Positions 1 through 10,150 of a DNA stretch of 64,000 nt are shown here, piece after piece. The first letter of the stretch is position 1, and each line of letters begins with the position of its first letter. The DNA is from Heterobilharzia americana (lineage: Eukaryota > Platyhelminthes > Trematoda > Strigeidida > Schistosomatidae), in contig OX104132.1 in NCBI GenBank assembly GCA_944470555.2, positions 16,253,755 to 16,317,754 of the forward strand. Reading direction: 5' to 3'. A model generated the notes under the pieces. The model saw only the letters and a list, made by a program, of their open reading frames with translations. It did no database searches and was not told the origin of the DNA. The position numbers and the translations under genes were made by a program.

Positions 1-117
1 GAAAATGCGCCATGCCTTCACCAATCTTCAAGGAGAGAGAACGAATATTTGCATGCAAGAATAGACTGACAGCATTGCAACTCACATATTGGAAAGTAAT
101 TTGAAGTAGTAATAGTA

Positions 118-245
118 GTAGCAGTGGTAATAAGTAGTAAGTATGAAGATGTAAGCGAGATCAGTAATTCGTTGAGTATGGTTGGTCGCAAACCATACGA
201 ACAAAAGTGTTGTCAGATGTCATGAAGTTAGTGACCTGGGCGAGA
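118..245 (-). repeat. CR1 LINE 3'-end fragment
   Basis: Positions 130-240 align with 570-660 over about 100 bases, both containing a TTGGTCG block followed by a CATACGAAC/AATACGAAC block. The second copy is the C-terminal end of a CR1-like ORF2 read on the minus strand, so this is a second truncated 3' end of the same family. It is preceded by a degenerate TAGTAG-type simple repeat at 106-140. No open frame survives. Confidence 0.5.
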
Positions 246-489
246 GATTTCAGCTTTTTGTGCTGTGGTCAGTGTTTTCTTGCAGCTTTAATTGGTGAAT
301 ACACATCGGATAGGCAGGCTCTAGGAAATTTGTCTGTCCTTCATGCGAGTAGTCTGTTGTTCACAGCTGTCGTATTTTCTGTCTAAACCTTATTAGTGAT
401 AATTATAAGTTTTCATCTGCATGCAACCCACCTTCTAGGGTGCGAATTAACAGAACGTATAATTCTTGACCTCTTGCTTTATTTCTCAG

Positions 490-880
490 GGATCAACTAT
501 TGTTCGGCTTTGCTCCTGTAGTAGGCGAGATTGAAGACAATGCGAGTGTATCAAAACGAAAACATAGTAAGAAGTAAGAAGATGGTAGTGGGGTCAGTAG
601 TTCCCTGAGAACGTTTGGTCGTAAGCAATACGAACTGACACAATTGTCTAACCTGTTGAATGAGTCTACTGAGGGAGCTGTAAGTACGTTTCTTGGTGAA
701 GCATTCCATAGGCCAGACACCCTTGAGGAAAGAAGTTTGAACTGAGTCGTGTTGGCTGACTGATGAGGTTTCCTCTTGGTGTCCGCCATGTTGCAGGTAG
801 GTTGGTTCGTTCGCGTGACTTGCTTGATGGATGATGTTGTTGGCCATAATGGGTCACCCAACTGTAAGCAATACTCCAAA
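490..880 (-). mobile_element. CR1-like LINE ORF2 C-terminus, decayed
   Basis: The minus strand reads SSRVSGLWNASPRN followed by VLTAPSVDSFNRLDN. This is the pattern that ends ORF2 in CR1-clade elements (a WN-x-LP block, then V-x-APS-x-x-x-F). A 128-residue frame is open at 493-879, but the match is confined to part of it. It is probably the 3' end of the same decayed element whose endonuclease lies at 1217-1809, with the reverse transcriptase between them lost. Confidence 0.6.
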
Positions 881-1216
881 GTAAGTTTGTTTAAGTGCCT
901 CGTTTGTCAGAATATATTTTGCCCCGTAGTCTGACAACTGGTTTTTCTGTCCCTGCATAGTCTTATATTGCACTGACTATGAGTTCAAGGGTTCTCTCAC
1001 TCAGTGCATGATTGTCGCCACTTTTTATTTGTCTTACTTTTTTTACCTGGTGTAGTCTCTTTGTCTCGAGCTTTACTCTTGATTTCCGCACTAACCTTCG
1101 GGGTGTCTTGCAGCACACTTTGACGGTTGCCTTTGACGATTATTTTCTTTTCTTGTGTCAATTTTTCGCATATTATGAGACGGCACTAGTCTTCTTGAAA
1201 TGATGTACTCATGGTT

Positions 1217-1809
1217 TCACAGTTGACGTGGCTGCAGCAAGGGAGGATGATCAGTGTCTCCGGTTGAATAATTTCCATGGTTATCCTGGAGGTTTTTAGT
1301 GTAGGATTGCTGCGACCAAAAGTTGACTGAACACACATCCTCAGTGAGAAGACTATCATTCGTCAGATCGTAGTCTGGGCGTAACACACTAATGTATTTC
1401 CTCCTTCTCAAAGACAATGGACGGCATGTTGAAGTCACCAGTGATGATTACGGAGTCGTAATCTGCAAAGGTTGTAGCCAGGACTATTTTGACGACCATT
1501 TCTTCAAGAGCAGGAGTACTATGAGGGAACCCACATATAACCCCTAGCAGATATTTAATGCGATGGAGAGTGAAGTAGGCATGAGGGGTCCGGGAGTTAA
1601 GTAGGAGCTGGATCACTCACCACCCTTGACATTAGGTGGGAGCTTACACAGTCATCCCCACCTCTAAGCTCTATTCCTGTGGAAGAGTTCCGTACCTGCA
1701 ACATGTATCTTTCTATCAGAAACGTCCGGCAAGAGCAAAGACTCTTACCAATATGATGTCGGTGTGAAAGTGTTCGCACAGTGCACCCGTCTAACCTATT
1801 TTCTCTCAT
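1217..1809 (-). mobile_element. CR1-like LINE endonuclease fragment
   Basis: The minus-strand frame at 1389-1616 contains LLGVICGFPHSTPA followed by VIITGDFNMP (GDFN near 1428-1439). These are the core strands of the apurinic-type endonuclease domain of CR1/Jockey LINEs. The flanking frames at 1217-1438 and 1597-1809 probably continue the same domain after frameshifts. Stops and frame changes show that it is dead. Confidence 0.65.
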
Positions 1810-2374
1810 AGTCCTCCAACACTGCTATATTTACATGTCAGTTTTCCGGGTGGAGGACAGGCCTGATAGCGTATTTCTGTTTCGGAGGTATTAAAGTGTT
1901 TGCCTCTTGTCTTGGGTCGCATGTTGTCATAGGAGTTTCGCTTTCAGCTTGTGGAGGACTATAGCAATAGTAGTTTTATCACCTTACATGATTCACTTAC
2001 TAGTACCACCACAGAATTAACAACCTGTTTTAATTTATTTGACGCTTCTATCAATCTCATTTAATTAGCGTCTCAATCAATTCGCATCTTCATTTTTCTA
2101 ATTGTTAGTCTCATAAGTAACTACTAATTTATGATCGTTTAAGTCAATTAACTTACCAAAATTAAATGGTATCATGTTATTAAATATAAACCCAATGACG
2201 AGGACCCAGTTGAAAAAATATTTATTCGCTCAATATCTTTAATTTTAGAAAATCGAGGACAGCTTTGCATTGTTAACCACTGTTGCTGTTCGATGTCATC
2301 TCATGAAGGTACCGCTTTTTAGGAGAGTGATGACTTGACAATTCTGGAATTAGGAGTACAATTGTCATCAGTAT
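1810..2374. other. No recognisable feature
   Basis: AT-rich sequence without a convincing open frame or a match to the repeat families seen elsewhere in the window. A TATA-like string at 2371-2380 sits next to a decayed RTE tail and is not taken as a promoter. Confidence 0.4.
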
Positions 2375-2384
2375 ATAAATAGAC

Positions 2385-2665
2385 ATCACTGCACAGCGGT
2401 CCAAGTTGTCAAATCTATATCAGCTCGTCAAGCAAAAAAATACTAAGGCGAAGACTAAGAAGAATCATTCAAGCGTAGTAAAAAGAGAAGAAGGAGAAAT
2501 AAGAAAACATTGAATTCAGTACGACGATTAGTATAAAGATGTGTGGAGACGTCTGCACCATTGAGATTGATTCTGAGCCATATGACCTAAAAGAGATGTG
2601 CACAACCATCGTGGTATTTCTGTTTGCAGCTTTAATTACGATCTTTGTTTCTTAATGACCACGTC
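2385..2665 (-). repeat. RTE LINE 3'-end fragment, strongly diverged
   Basis: It aligns in order and spacing with the RTE 3' end at 54960-55200. The match runs from a GCGGTCC/ACGGCCC block through A/G-rich tracts to GTCTGCACC, TTCTGAGCCATAT and GACCTA. Identity is lower than among the other RTE copies, so this is an old insertion. The 38-codon plus-strand frame inside it (2539-2655) is therefore treated as fortuitous. Confidence 0.55.
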
Positions 2666-2739
2666 TTGTGAGACTTAGCTCGGAGTCTCCTTCTACTGAG
2701 AGAAAAAAGGCAGGGTTTTGCAGAAGAGAGACGAGAACC

Positions 2740-3445
2740 TTAGAGCGAAAGTAATCGACTCATGTTTGACTGTTTCTTCTTATCTAACGAGTCTGGCGAC
2801 ATATCCACGCTAAACAAGTTGATAGAGTTGGCTCTCCCTTTACTTGAATTTGTCATAGGTGATTTGCCTGACTTTTCAGCAGCTTTCTTATTCACTTTTT
2901 CGTGTTGTCTCACGGACTGTGTCAAAGGCGTTTTGACTGTTTCACTACAGTCCGCACAGACAGCATCTGGTTCCTTGTAGCCTGGTAGTGGATAACGAAA
3001 GCCTGACCTAAAGCGGTCTCCTAATGCGTTAGTGTGTGCAACGTTAGCTTTATTTCTGCCTTTCCTCGTGTTGTCTTGCAACGTTTTTCGTACTGCCTTC
3101 GTAGAGGTTGATGAATTCTGTGCGTTTGCATTGTCATTTTTTCATGAACTTGTGGCACTGTTGGGATGTTTTGTTGTCCCAATAGCAATGTACCCGTCGT
3201 TGAAATAAATTGCATGCAAATTCCTCATCCACGTCTTTAACGTAGATAATACAGTCAACACGTCCAAGAGCAACTGGCTTGATGTAGTTTTTGTGTGCAA
3301 ATTGGGTAGTACGGCAGTGGATGAATATGTACCGAAGCCCATGATATAAACTGTGCGGAGCAGAGGAAAATGCCGTGTCAGCGTTGACCAGACTAAGACA
3401 TGGCATGAAGTACTTGACAAGTGGTGTCAGTAGTCTAAGGGACAC
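2740..3445 (-). other. Unrecognised minus-strand open frames, perhaps LINE ORF1
   Basis: Three overlapping minus-strand frames (2740-3081, 3134-3445 and 3142-3420) are longer than expected by chance in this neighbourhood. The 113-residue frame is basic and Lys/Ser-rich with a CADC motif. It lies upstream, in the minus sense, of the CR1 endonuclease at 1217-1809, the position expected for ORF1 of such an element. No family is recognised, and a decayed ORF1 is an inference from position only. Confidence 0.3.
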
Positions 3446-3589
3446 TTTCTAGTTGGGGTTCATATGAGAGCAGAAACGAGAGGTTGAACACTTTAGGTAA
3501 CATAGCAAAGAATCGATCTCAGTGACGATGCTTCAGAAATTTATCTTTACATAAATCGCCCTGCACAATTCAGTATTTTCTTGTCTTTC

Positions 3590-3740
3590 CTCCTCACTTT
3601 TAAAATACTTTTAACTGACTCTTCTTAACTTCTTTATCTATCTCAGTGTTTTCTCACGCGGTGTGTTGATAGGAAGTGTGATAATTTGGACCGTTATGCA
3701 GTAACCCTTGGTCCTATGTTTATACAGAACAATCCTCCTC
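3590..3740 (+). repeat. RTE LINE 3' tail fragment
   Basis: The blocks GGACCGTTATGCAGTAA and TGGTCCTATGTT match the tail shared by the RTE copies ending at 36210 and 36945. The preceding C/T-rich stretch also matches. Only the untranslated 3' end is present, typical of 5'-truncated LINE insertions. Confidence 0.6.
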
Positions 3741-4352
3741 TATTTTATAACTTGATACTTCATAACTACTTTCATCAGTAAGCTTGTTTTCACTTTGGGT
3801 TTATCTGCAATATAATAATTTTGGTGAATGTATTTTTTTGTGAGCTCCTTCGTTAGTGACCAGACTGATAATCCTCAAGGTGACTCTGACAAGGTAAATT
3901 ATCATTCGCATACAAACGTTTTTGATGAGAAATTCGACTAGACATCAACTGCAGTTATACAGTAAGTTTTTTCAGTAGGAGAAAGTCACAAGTTAATCTG
4001 AGTTACAAAGGATGACTATTTTCTATGCTAGAGTATGCAGTGAAAAAGGAAAACTCATTAGTTGATTTTTAACGGCATATTTGTGATTAAAACTTATGAA
4101 GATCCCGATAGATCCATATGAAGTATTCGAGTTGTAATAAGACATAGAGACTCATATTTCTTAGTGTTAAATTATATGACATAACTGTGCTTCATCAAGG
4201 TGATGAGCATATTCAGAGATACTGCATTCTTATTTTCAGCAACTGTTTACCTTAATCTGTGATGTCATTCTGTGGAAGACAATTCTGTTAGGTACAGTTA
4301 AAGCTTGGTAAGAAACGTGTCGCCTAAATTAGTCGGATCCTAACACTGCGCA

Positions 4353-4354
<2 letters not shown>
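3741..4354. other. No recognisable feature
   Basis: AT-rich, without a coding frame, an RNA gene or a match to the repeat families identified here. Confidence 0.4.

Positions 4355-4401
<47 letters not shown>
4355..4401. repeat. (AT)n microsatellite
   Basis: An uninterrupted alternating AT run of 47 bases. Any open frame crossing it is a low-complexity artefact. Confidence 0.95.
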
Positions 4402-4402
<1 letters not shown>

Positions 4403-5188
4403 TTCTGCTAAAGTATTGATGCATCTAATGCTATACCTTAAAGACAAACGTTTACTACACTTCCAACCCAGCCAACTAACATTTAGATTCAGGTTACTTT
4501 CTATCTCACGTATCTTATGTAAACGACACATTAATATTGTCAAGAAATCTTGATGACCCTTCTTTTCAGATAATTCTGATGTTTCTTCCCGTTGATGAAC
4601 ATATTTCTATCGCTTGAGGTAGGAGCAGAACAAAGCTTCAGTGTGACTAACAGTTAAAATAAATTATGTGATCACAGATTATTGATCCGTAAGCAATAGA
4701 TTCAGTTTCTGACTAAGTCCTCACAAAGTAATTAGGAACTGCTAAGATGAGTTCAAGAAACTGCAACCAGTTTTTCAAGCAAACTATCACCAACTGTAAA
4801 ATTATAAAATAACTCGCTTTACTGTTGTCGTCACTAAGCAATTTAGAATCTTCAAAAGAGCTATATCGTGAACAGCACTGAGAATAATCCTAAAATTCAC
4901 ATTCGATAAGAATGCATTTAAGAGTTCGACAAAAGGAGCAGTTTAAACTGTTTTAAAGGCAGTGACAGTATATAAGATTATATAAAAGCCTTTACAAGAA
5001 TTTATTTAGAAATAGAAGAGAAAAAACACAACACAGGTCTGTTCTCATCATTTTTGAGTTACGAATCCGTGACTGAGATCCCCGTAATCAACAGAAAGAT
5101 GTTTGCACCTAGTTTTAAGAATGATAAGAAACACCATTCATTGAAGCAAACATTGGACAGTTAATTTTGACATAACTCATTGGATTCT
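4402..5188. other. No recognisable feature
   Basis: AT-rich intergenic sequence. No coding frame or repeat family was recognised. Confidence 0.4.
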
Positions 5189-5400
5189 GACCCAGTGGCT
5201 CAATGGTAACGCGCTGGTCGCGGAGCCTGAAGGTCGCGGGTTCGATCCCTGCTGGTGGGGTCGTGGGTGCGCACTGCTGAGGAGTCCCATACTAGGACGA
5301 AACGGCTGTCCAGTGCTCCCAGGTTTCCTTTATTCCTCCAATTGATGTCAGCCTTCGATGAATAACAACTTGAAATAACTCAGAAGCTTACAACCAGTCT
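5189..5400 (+). mobile_element. Sm-alpha-like SINE with tRNA-like head and hammerhead ribozyme
   Basis: A tRNA-like head at 5189-5262 has an A-box-like GTGGCTCAATGG and a B-box GGGTTCGATCC, with GACCC...GGGTC ends that can pair. It is followed by a hammerhead motif at 5271-5316 and a tail with TTCCTCCAATTGATGTCAG. This order (pol III promoter, then ribozyme, then unique tail) is that of the schistosome Sm-alpha family. The same tail recurs on the minus strand inside the 5' LTR near 25229-25305, which shows it is a mobile unit. The 3' limit is approximate. Confidence 0.8.
5271..5316 (+). ncRNA. Hammerhead ribozyme, type I, intact core
   Basis: Stem I is GCACTG (5271-5276) pairing perfectly with CAGTGC (5311-5316). 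The core reads CTGAGGA, which fits the CUGANGA consensus with N7 = G. Stem II is GTCC/GGAC closing a short loop. GAAA follows, then a minimal stem III (AC/GT around GGCT) and the cleavage triplet GTC. Every residue required by the consensus is present, so self-cleavage is plausible. In known Sm-alpha elements the ribozyme cuts multimeric transcripts into monomers; that role here is inferred. Confidence 0.8.
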
Positions 5401-6315
5401 GCTCCTGCAATAAACATACATAGAAATTTGACAGAAACATGTAATCGAATAAAAAAACAGTTAATACATAACTACACTGTAAACTTTTCGATGGATCATC
5501 ATGAGTTTGATGACCGATTTGCTGTCATAATCTGTCAACGACAAGCAGCGGCAACACATAAATCAGTCGAAATCCACATCAACACAGAGAAAAGCAAGAC
5601 AGAGGCATGAACATTATTAAATCAATAGTGGTAAAAAAAAGAGCAGGAAAGGAGAGAAGACAGATGGAAGGTATGGAATAAGAAGAATACCGAATTTTCG
5701 AACATAAGACATCAATGTACCTACTCTTATGCGATTAGTTTTCAGTAATATTGAGCTGCTTCTAATCATCGATTTTCTAAAAGACTCAAATCAAGAAACT
5801 TATATAGGTCAGAAGAATGGTTAGATTTTAGAGATTAGTATAGCATCTTGATCCGATTACTTTGTGATTTCTTTCGTTTTACACTAATTTGTTAAACCGG
5901 TAGACATTTACGCAGCAATTTTTCATAACTCTTTTTATAAAACATTGTAAGGCTTCTATATTCACTTACACCTACGCTTTCGCGTAGACACACCTCAATA
6001 GCACTGGTTCAATTATATTATCAATCAGACAATAAACTAATTTCTATGTAACCAATCTACTAACCTAACGCCTATTTTATCTAACATGGTGTGTTGGTAT
6101 ATGTGAAGACTTTTGTCAGTGAAGGTTGACAATGAATTCATTGTTATTTACCTCTCTACGTCTACTATCATTATCGTTTAAAAAGGAAAGTTGGACAACA
6201 GGCATCACGTTATGGACTGTCAGTTTCAGAACTAAAACAAATTACAGTTCAAATGAACTATTGTATATTTATAGAAAAGGTACCTATTTACATGAAATGA
6301 GAGGTGAAAATTCCA
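5401..6315. other. Intergenic region downstream of mrps17
   Basis: No coding frame is convincing, and the short plus-strand frame at 5428-5610 has no recognisable motif. This region receives the 3' end of the minus-strand mrps17 transcript. I see no canonical AATAAA on the minus strand close to its stop codon. Confidence 0.4.
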
Positions 6316-6863
6316 CTAATTTGAAATACTACTCTCTCGCTTTAAAAGAGACTTTAACGCATCAATGGAATATTCTGGACCCTCAGAACGAAGACCAGTC
6401 ACCGGATCAATAAGATTACCAACGGGAAACTCCACCTTCTTCAATTTGTACACAGTATTGAATGCCAGTGGTGGATAAGCTTTCTCAATGAGTACAATGT
6501 CTCCAACATTGACTGGTTGACCTTGTGTATGCACCCAATATGTTGCTGTTTGATAGAAATACTATATTATGTAGGACTAACCAACAGAAAAAGGCACATT
6601 ACCTTCAACAGGAAACGGTTCAAGCAGAGCTTATGTAAACGAACTTTGACAATGTCTGGAAATGATGATGTTAAACTCTGAGTAAATGGAACTATTTGAC
6701 CTATTGCGTAGTCGTAAGGAACTTTAGGCTTTTTCCCAGTCAGTATAGCTGTCTGGGGAGATGTTCCTCCGAGTTCCGGTTTTTGATAAGGAAAATATTT
6801 CTGAATATGTGGTTGAACGTAATAAAATATTTTCTGTCCACGATGCTTCCAATAACGAACCAT
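6316..6863 (-). CDS. mrps17: Mitochondrial ribosomal protein S17 (uS17m), two exons
   Basis: This is a small-subunit protein of the mitochondrial ribosome that binds 12S rRNA through an OB-fold. The coding exons are 6603-6863 (87 codons, ATG at 6861-6863) and 6316-6561 (81 codons plus TAG). They are joined across a 41-bp intron (6562-6602) with GTAATG at the 5' end and ATATAG at the 3' end, in phase 0. The 168-residue product has a basic, aromatic N-terminal leader of about 50 residues that may include the mitochondrial targeting signal. The S17 core starts at YAIGQIV (about residue 52) and continues with VKVRLHKLCL. The splice joins RFLLK to YFYQ, restoring the LLKYF block of animal S17m. 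NVGDIVLIEKAYPP (residues 105-118) and NLIDPVTG (about residues 136-143) are family signatures. It is longer than the human protein (about 130 aa) at both ends. The tiny intron is typical of fluke genes. No promoter was recognised upstream. Confidence 0.9.
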
Positions 6864-6944
6864 ATTTAGTCTATGATGTCTAGAAAATACAAACAGTGGC
6901 GAAAAAATAATTACAATTCATACATATTATCATTTTGACAATCT

Positions 6945-7190
6945 GAGATAGCTGTGATTTGGTAGACTAGTATTGATACCAAGTTTCCGGCCCGGTGCTC
7001 TATCAACCGAGTTAAGAAACCTATCTGCTGACCAGATTTTCATTTCACTTCAATCACCAAGGGTTTTGCCCGACTACCATGTGAATTCCTGGTGCATTCC
7101 TACCGCTTGGTCTTACTCAGACTGACTGCTGGTTCGAACCTGGCAGCGGTTCAAAGTTTCATTTCACCTTTAATCATCACCCAGTATCAA
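6945..7190. repeat. tRNA-like repeat unit, rearranged copy
   Basis: It contains the family landmarks GAGATAGC, GGTAGACTAGTATTGAT, CGGCCCGGTGCTCTA, CACCAAGGGTTTTGCCCG and CATCACCCAGTATCAA, which also occur near 7405-7800, 52190-52530 and 58680-59260. The tRNA-like head is interrupted, so the copy is decayed. A second B-box-like GCTGGTTCGAACCTG lies at about 7129-7143. Confidence 0.6.
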
Positions 7191-7404
7191 TTAATATAAA
7201 CTTAGTGTTTGTTTTCCTTCAAAATCCATAATAAAAATGCTTCGGACACTCAACAAGTTCGAAAGAAATCACTTCTTTCGAGCAGCAGAATATATGAAAG
7301 TAGTATTACACGGAACCTGTACATAGAATGGTTTAATTCCTTATGCCACACAGGGATTAAGAAAATCAATCATGCACTTATTATAAATACATTTTCATTT
7401 GACT

Positions 7405-7800
7405 ACCTGAGATAGCCGTAGTTTGGCAGACTAGTATTTATGCTGGGTGATGATTGAAGGTGAGATGGAAATCTGGACGCTGCCGGATTCGGCTATCTCA
7501 GACAGTCAAACGATAATCAATGATGCTCCTTCGCTCTGATTCAGTTAGATTTGGATGAGATGTCCTGACTAGGCAGCCAGTGTGAATACGATCAAGCAGT
7601 AGTAACGTGTCACCAGTTCACATGGTAGCCGGGCAAAACCCTTGGTGACTGAAGTGAAATCAAAATGTGATCAGCAGTCGGACCTACTATCTCAGTTGGT
7701 AGAGCATCGGGCCGGTAACCCAGTGGTGGCTGGTTCGAATCCAACAGCGGTCCAGATTTTCATCTCACCTTCAACCATCATCCAGTATAAATATATTTGT
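7405..7800 (+). repeat. tRNA-like repeat, two units in inverted arrangement
   Basis: The left part (7405-7490) carries the tail of the unit on one strand (GCAGACTAGTATTTATG and TGATGATTGAAGGTGAG). The right part (7490-7800) carries a complete unit on the plus strand, ending in the reverse complement of the same tail (CACCTTCAACCATCATCC). The outer ends are therefore complementary and could fold into a long hairpin if transcribed. Confidence 0.65.
7680..7753 (+). ncRNA. tRNA-Thr(GGT)-like module inside a repeat
   Basis: A 74-base segment runs GGACC...GGTCC at its ends. It has a D-arm-like TCTCAGTTGGTAGAGCA (A box), an anticodon-type stem-loop around CGGGCCGGTAACCCAG, and a T-arm CTGGTTCGAATCCAA (B box). 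The loop would present GGT, but position 33 is C rather than the near-invariant U. With its repeat context, this suggests a tRNA-derived SINE head rather than a working tRNA gene. Confidence 0.6.
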
Positions 7801-7904
7801 CACGAATATTTACACAAAATGGTGTTATTTAATTTCGATAATATTTCGAGCGAAATCACTGTCCGCGATCACACCAATCATTGGAATTATTCGTTTAAGC
7901 ATTA

Positions 7905-7907
<3 letters not shown>

Positions 7908-7959
<52 letters not shown>

Positions 7960-7969
7960 TATATATATA
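7908..7969. repeat. (AT)n microsatellite
   Basis: About 62 bases of alternating AT with a single interruption near 7952. It directly follows the tRNA-like repeat and a short unrelated spacer. Confidence 0.95.
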
Positions 7970-8197
7970 GACTGTAATCCGCGAGGAAGATTTAACTTGA
8001 ATAATGGGGAGTTGAAACAATAATAATGGTGGTGATAATTATAATGTTGCTATTTGGTGACGTAAAGGTCAAATGATAACAAAAAGGGGTTACATAAGAT
8101 TTTCAAGTGATAATGACGATATAACATTACGAAGATTAATCTGACAAATAAGGGGAAGGGAGTGAAAAACGAAAAAAGAGGACGAAGCGCACCAAGA

Positions 8198-9262
8198 CTA
8201 AAATAAAGGCCAAGGTAAAGACAAAGACTGTACATACTTCTTTCGCACATAAAGGTCAGGCTCCAGTTCATGGATAGCCAAGGCCTCCGCTGCTTTTAGA
8301 AGCTGTGGAGGAAATGTGAGGTGTTTGGGCGAATTCGATAGACAACCTTGAAATCCTTGTTTGGGTCGATTGAATGGTTGGAATCGATTAAATGCTAAAG
8401 GATAGAATTTCTGATGCATTTCCTGCGACGCTTATAAAACCAGGCCGGAATATGTTCTCGTGTTGACAGCAATCTCTGACTACGGCCGATGTACCTTGCT
8501 CCACAGGAGCAGGTGAACTGGTAGATACACACGGATTTGGCTTGTCGAAGGATATTGTCTTTTATACAAACGGAGAACAATTTACGACTGGTTAAGATCA
8601 AGCGAAGTCTTGCTGAGAAAAAAGGCCTATTAATTGATCTGGAAAGACGATTTTTCAGGATATCTGGTGCAGCACCACCTTTGAAGTCCAGGTTCATGAA
8701 CAAAGTCTTTTTTGAAACTGAGCTGGTGACTGGTTTCGCATGTATTTCTTGCATACTGTTATCGATAAATCGGCTAGGATAGCCGTTTTCCGCAAGCGTC
8801 CCTCTTAGAAAGTCAAGTTCAAGTTGGACACATTCCAGACTACAAATATTACGTATTTGATGGCGCAGTGAGCGAATGAGGTTTCTCTTCCTTATGATCG
8901 GCACCCAGCTATAGAAATTAGTGAGTTGTCCATTCCACGTGAGTTTTCTGTAGATGGATCTTTACAGCGTTCCATTGGTGCGTCTTGTAATCAGTACGTC
9001 AAGGAAAGGAATAAATGATTCCAATTCCTACTCAATAGTGAATTCCAACGCTAAGTGACAGTTTTTAAACTCGTGTAGGATGTCATCCAGATCGATAGCT
9101 GAGTAGCGAATAACGAATATATCATCCATACATCATTTATAGATGTCAAAATGCTCAATAGTTCGGTTAAGAAAAGAGTTTTCCAGTTTTGACATAAAAC
9201 AATCTGCCATTAGAGGTCCTAGTGGGGATCCCATTGCAACCCCATCATTTTGCCGGTATATT
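8198..9262 (-). mobile_element. Penelope-like element, RT plus GIY-YIG, 5'-truncated
   Basis: Read on the minus strand, this holds DGVAMGSPLGPLMADCF (about 9187-9237). It is followed by CMDDIFVI (about 9110-9133), equivalent to the YxDD catalytic box of reverse transcriptases. The 169-residue frame at 8395-8904 then ends in CSCGARYIGRS plus an EH motif, the GIY-YIG endonuclease signature of Penelope-like elements. The last part continues at 8198-8419 after a frameshift, including RKKYVQSLSLPW. The RT start is missing: at about 9262 the sequence passes directly into an RTE fragment. Schistosome relatives include Cercyon and Perere-10. A premature stop between the RT box and the 169-residue frame shows it is defective. 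Confidence 0.85.
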
Positions 9263-10150
9263 TCATCCTCGAAATCAAACTGCACAGTCGGATTTCAGGA
9301 CAGAACGGACTGCAGAGCAGTATACTAGTCCTTTGACAGAAAGTTTGATATCTTGTAACTCGGGACCAGAGAAAATGCAAGTTGGGAAATGACAAAGAGC
9401 CATTCTGTATCCGAGCTGAGATTTCGTCAGTAAACACCCAATTCGGGGAGATGCAACACCCTTTAAGTAAATGAAGTGATCGAAATATCCCACTTCACTA
9501 CCCATTCATTAAAGTGGGGGCACTTGCAGCAAATCAGTCATGGAGCATCATCTTACATTCGACAGGTGTGAAAAACATGAAAAATAAAAATTTCTGCTCA
9601 ACGCGTTCGGAAGGTCCTGCATTTAGGCATCCTTACCCACCATGAAAATATCGTCTGAATATTTGAAGTCAACCACATGACCTCCAAGGAGTAGGTCAAT
9701 TCCTGTGAATTCAAATGTACCTGGGGTTATATCCATTAGTACGTCTGTAACAAAGTTGAGTTGACAATGAGCATCTTTGGCGAACACCTCTTAACTGTCG
9801 TCAGTTCTGATGACAACTTTCCAAAAGCCAGTACGCGGCTGCATGAGTTTAAGTAGGCAGTGTTGATTAGCTTTGTATAATTGCTCGTAACGCCCTTCAC
9901 AGTCAGACACTGCCACAACGCCTGCGACAGTCGAAGCCACCTTCAGATCAAGAAATATGGCAAGTGTCTGCCACTTCCTAGTAAATATGCCTGTGTTCTA
10001 GAACTTGTCGGAGGGAAAAATATGATCGGTGCACTCTCGTCCAGGTCTGAAACCTGCCTGGGTTTACTCAGAGTTTGTTGTTTTTGAGCTCCACTTAGGC
10101 GTCGTATGACCATGGGTCCTAGGATACCGAACATAATATTCATCAAACTA
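9263..10150 (-). mobile_element. RTE (SR2-like) LINE reverse transcriptase fragment
   Basis: Minus-strand peptides in the expected order include SLRQVLEHRH (about 9990), MWQCLTVKGV (9880-9918), a SELTT block (about 9800), [10 protein letters not shown] (about 9420) and RDIKLSVKG/YCSAVRSVL (9305-9360 region). The same order is found in the RTE copies at 44240-45060 and 35500-36010. Frames change several times. The element stops mid-domain where the Penelope fragment begins. Confidence 0.8.

Noticed and set aside
2371..2660. A TATA-like box followed by a 38-codon plus-strand frame with a hydrophobic C-terminal segment, resembling a tail-anchored micropeptide gene.
   Set aside because: The frame and its supposed 5' leader align with the antisense of an RTE LINE 3' end (compare 54960-55200), including the TTCTGAGCCATAT block at its start.
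4340..4543. Minus-strand frame of 67 codons.
   Set aside because: A large share of it is the AT microsatellite translated as alternating Tyr-Ile.
6126..6413. Plus-strand frame of 95 codons.
   Set aside because: Overlaps the mrps17 3' exon in antisense and has no motif of its own.
7642..7953. Plus-strand frame of 103 codons.
   Set aside because: It reads through a tRNA-like repeat and then an AT microsatellite; no protein motif.
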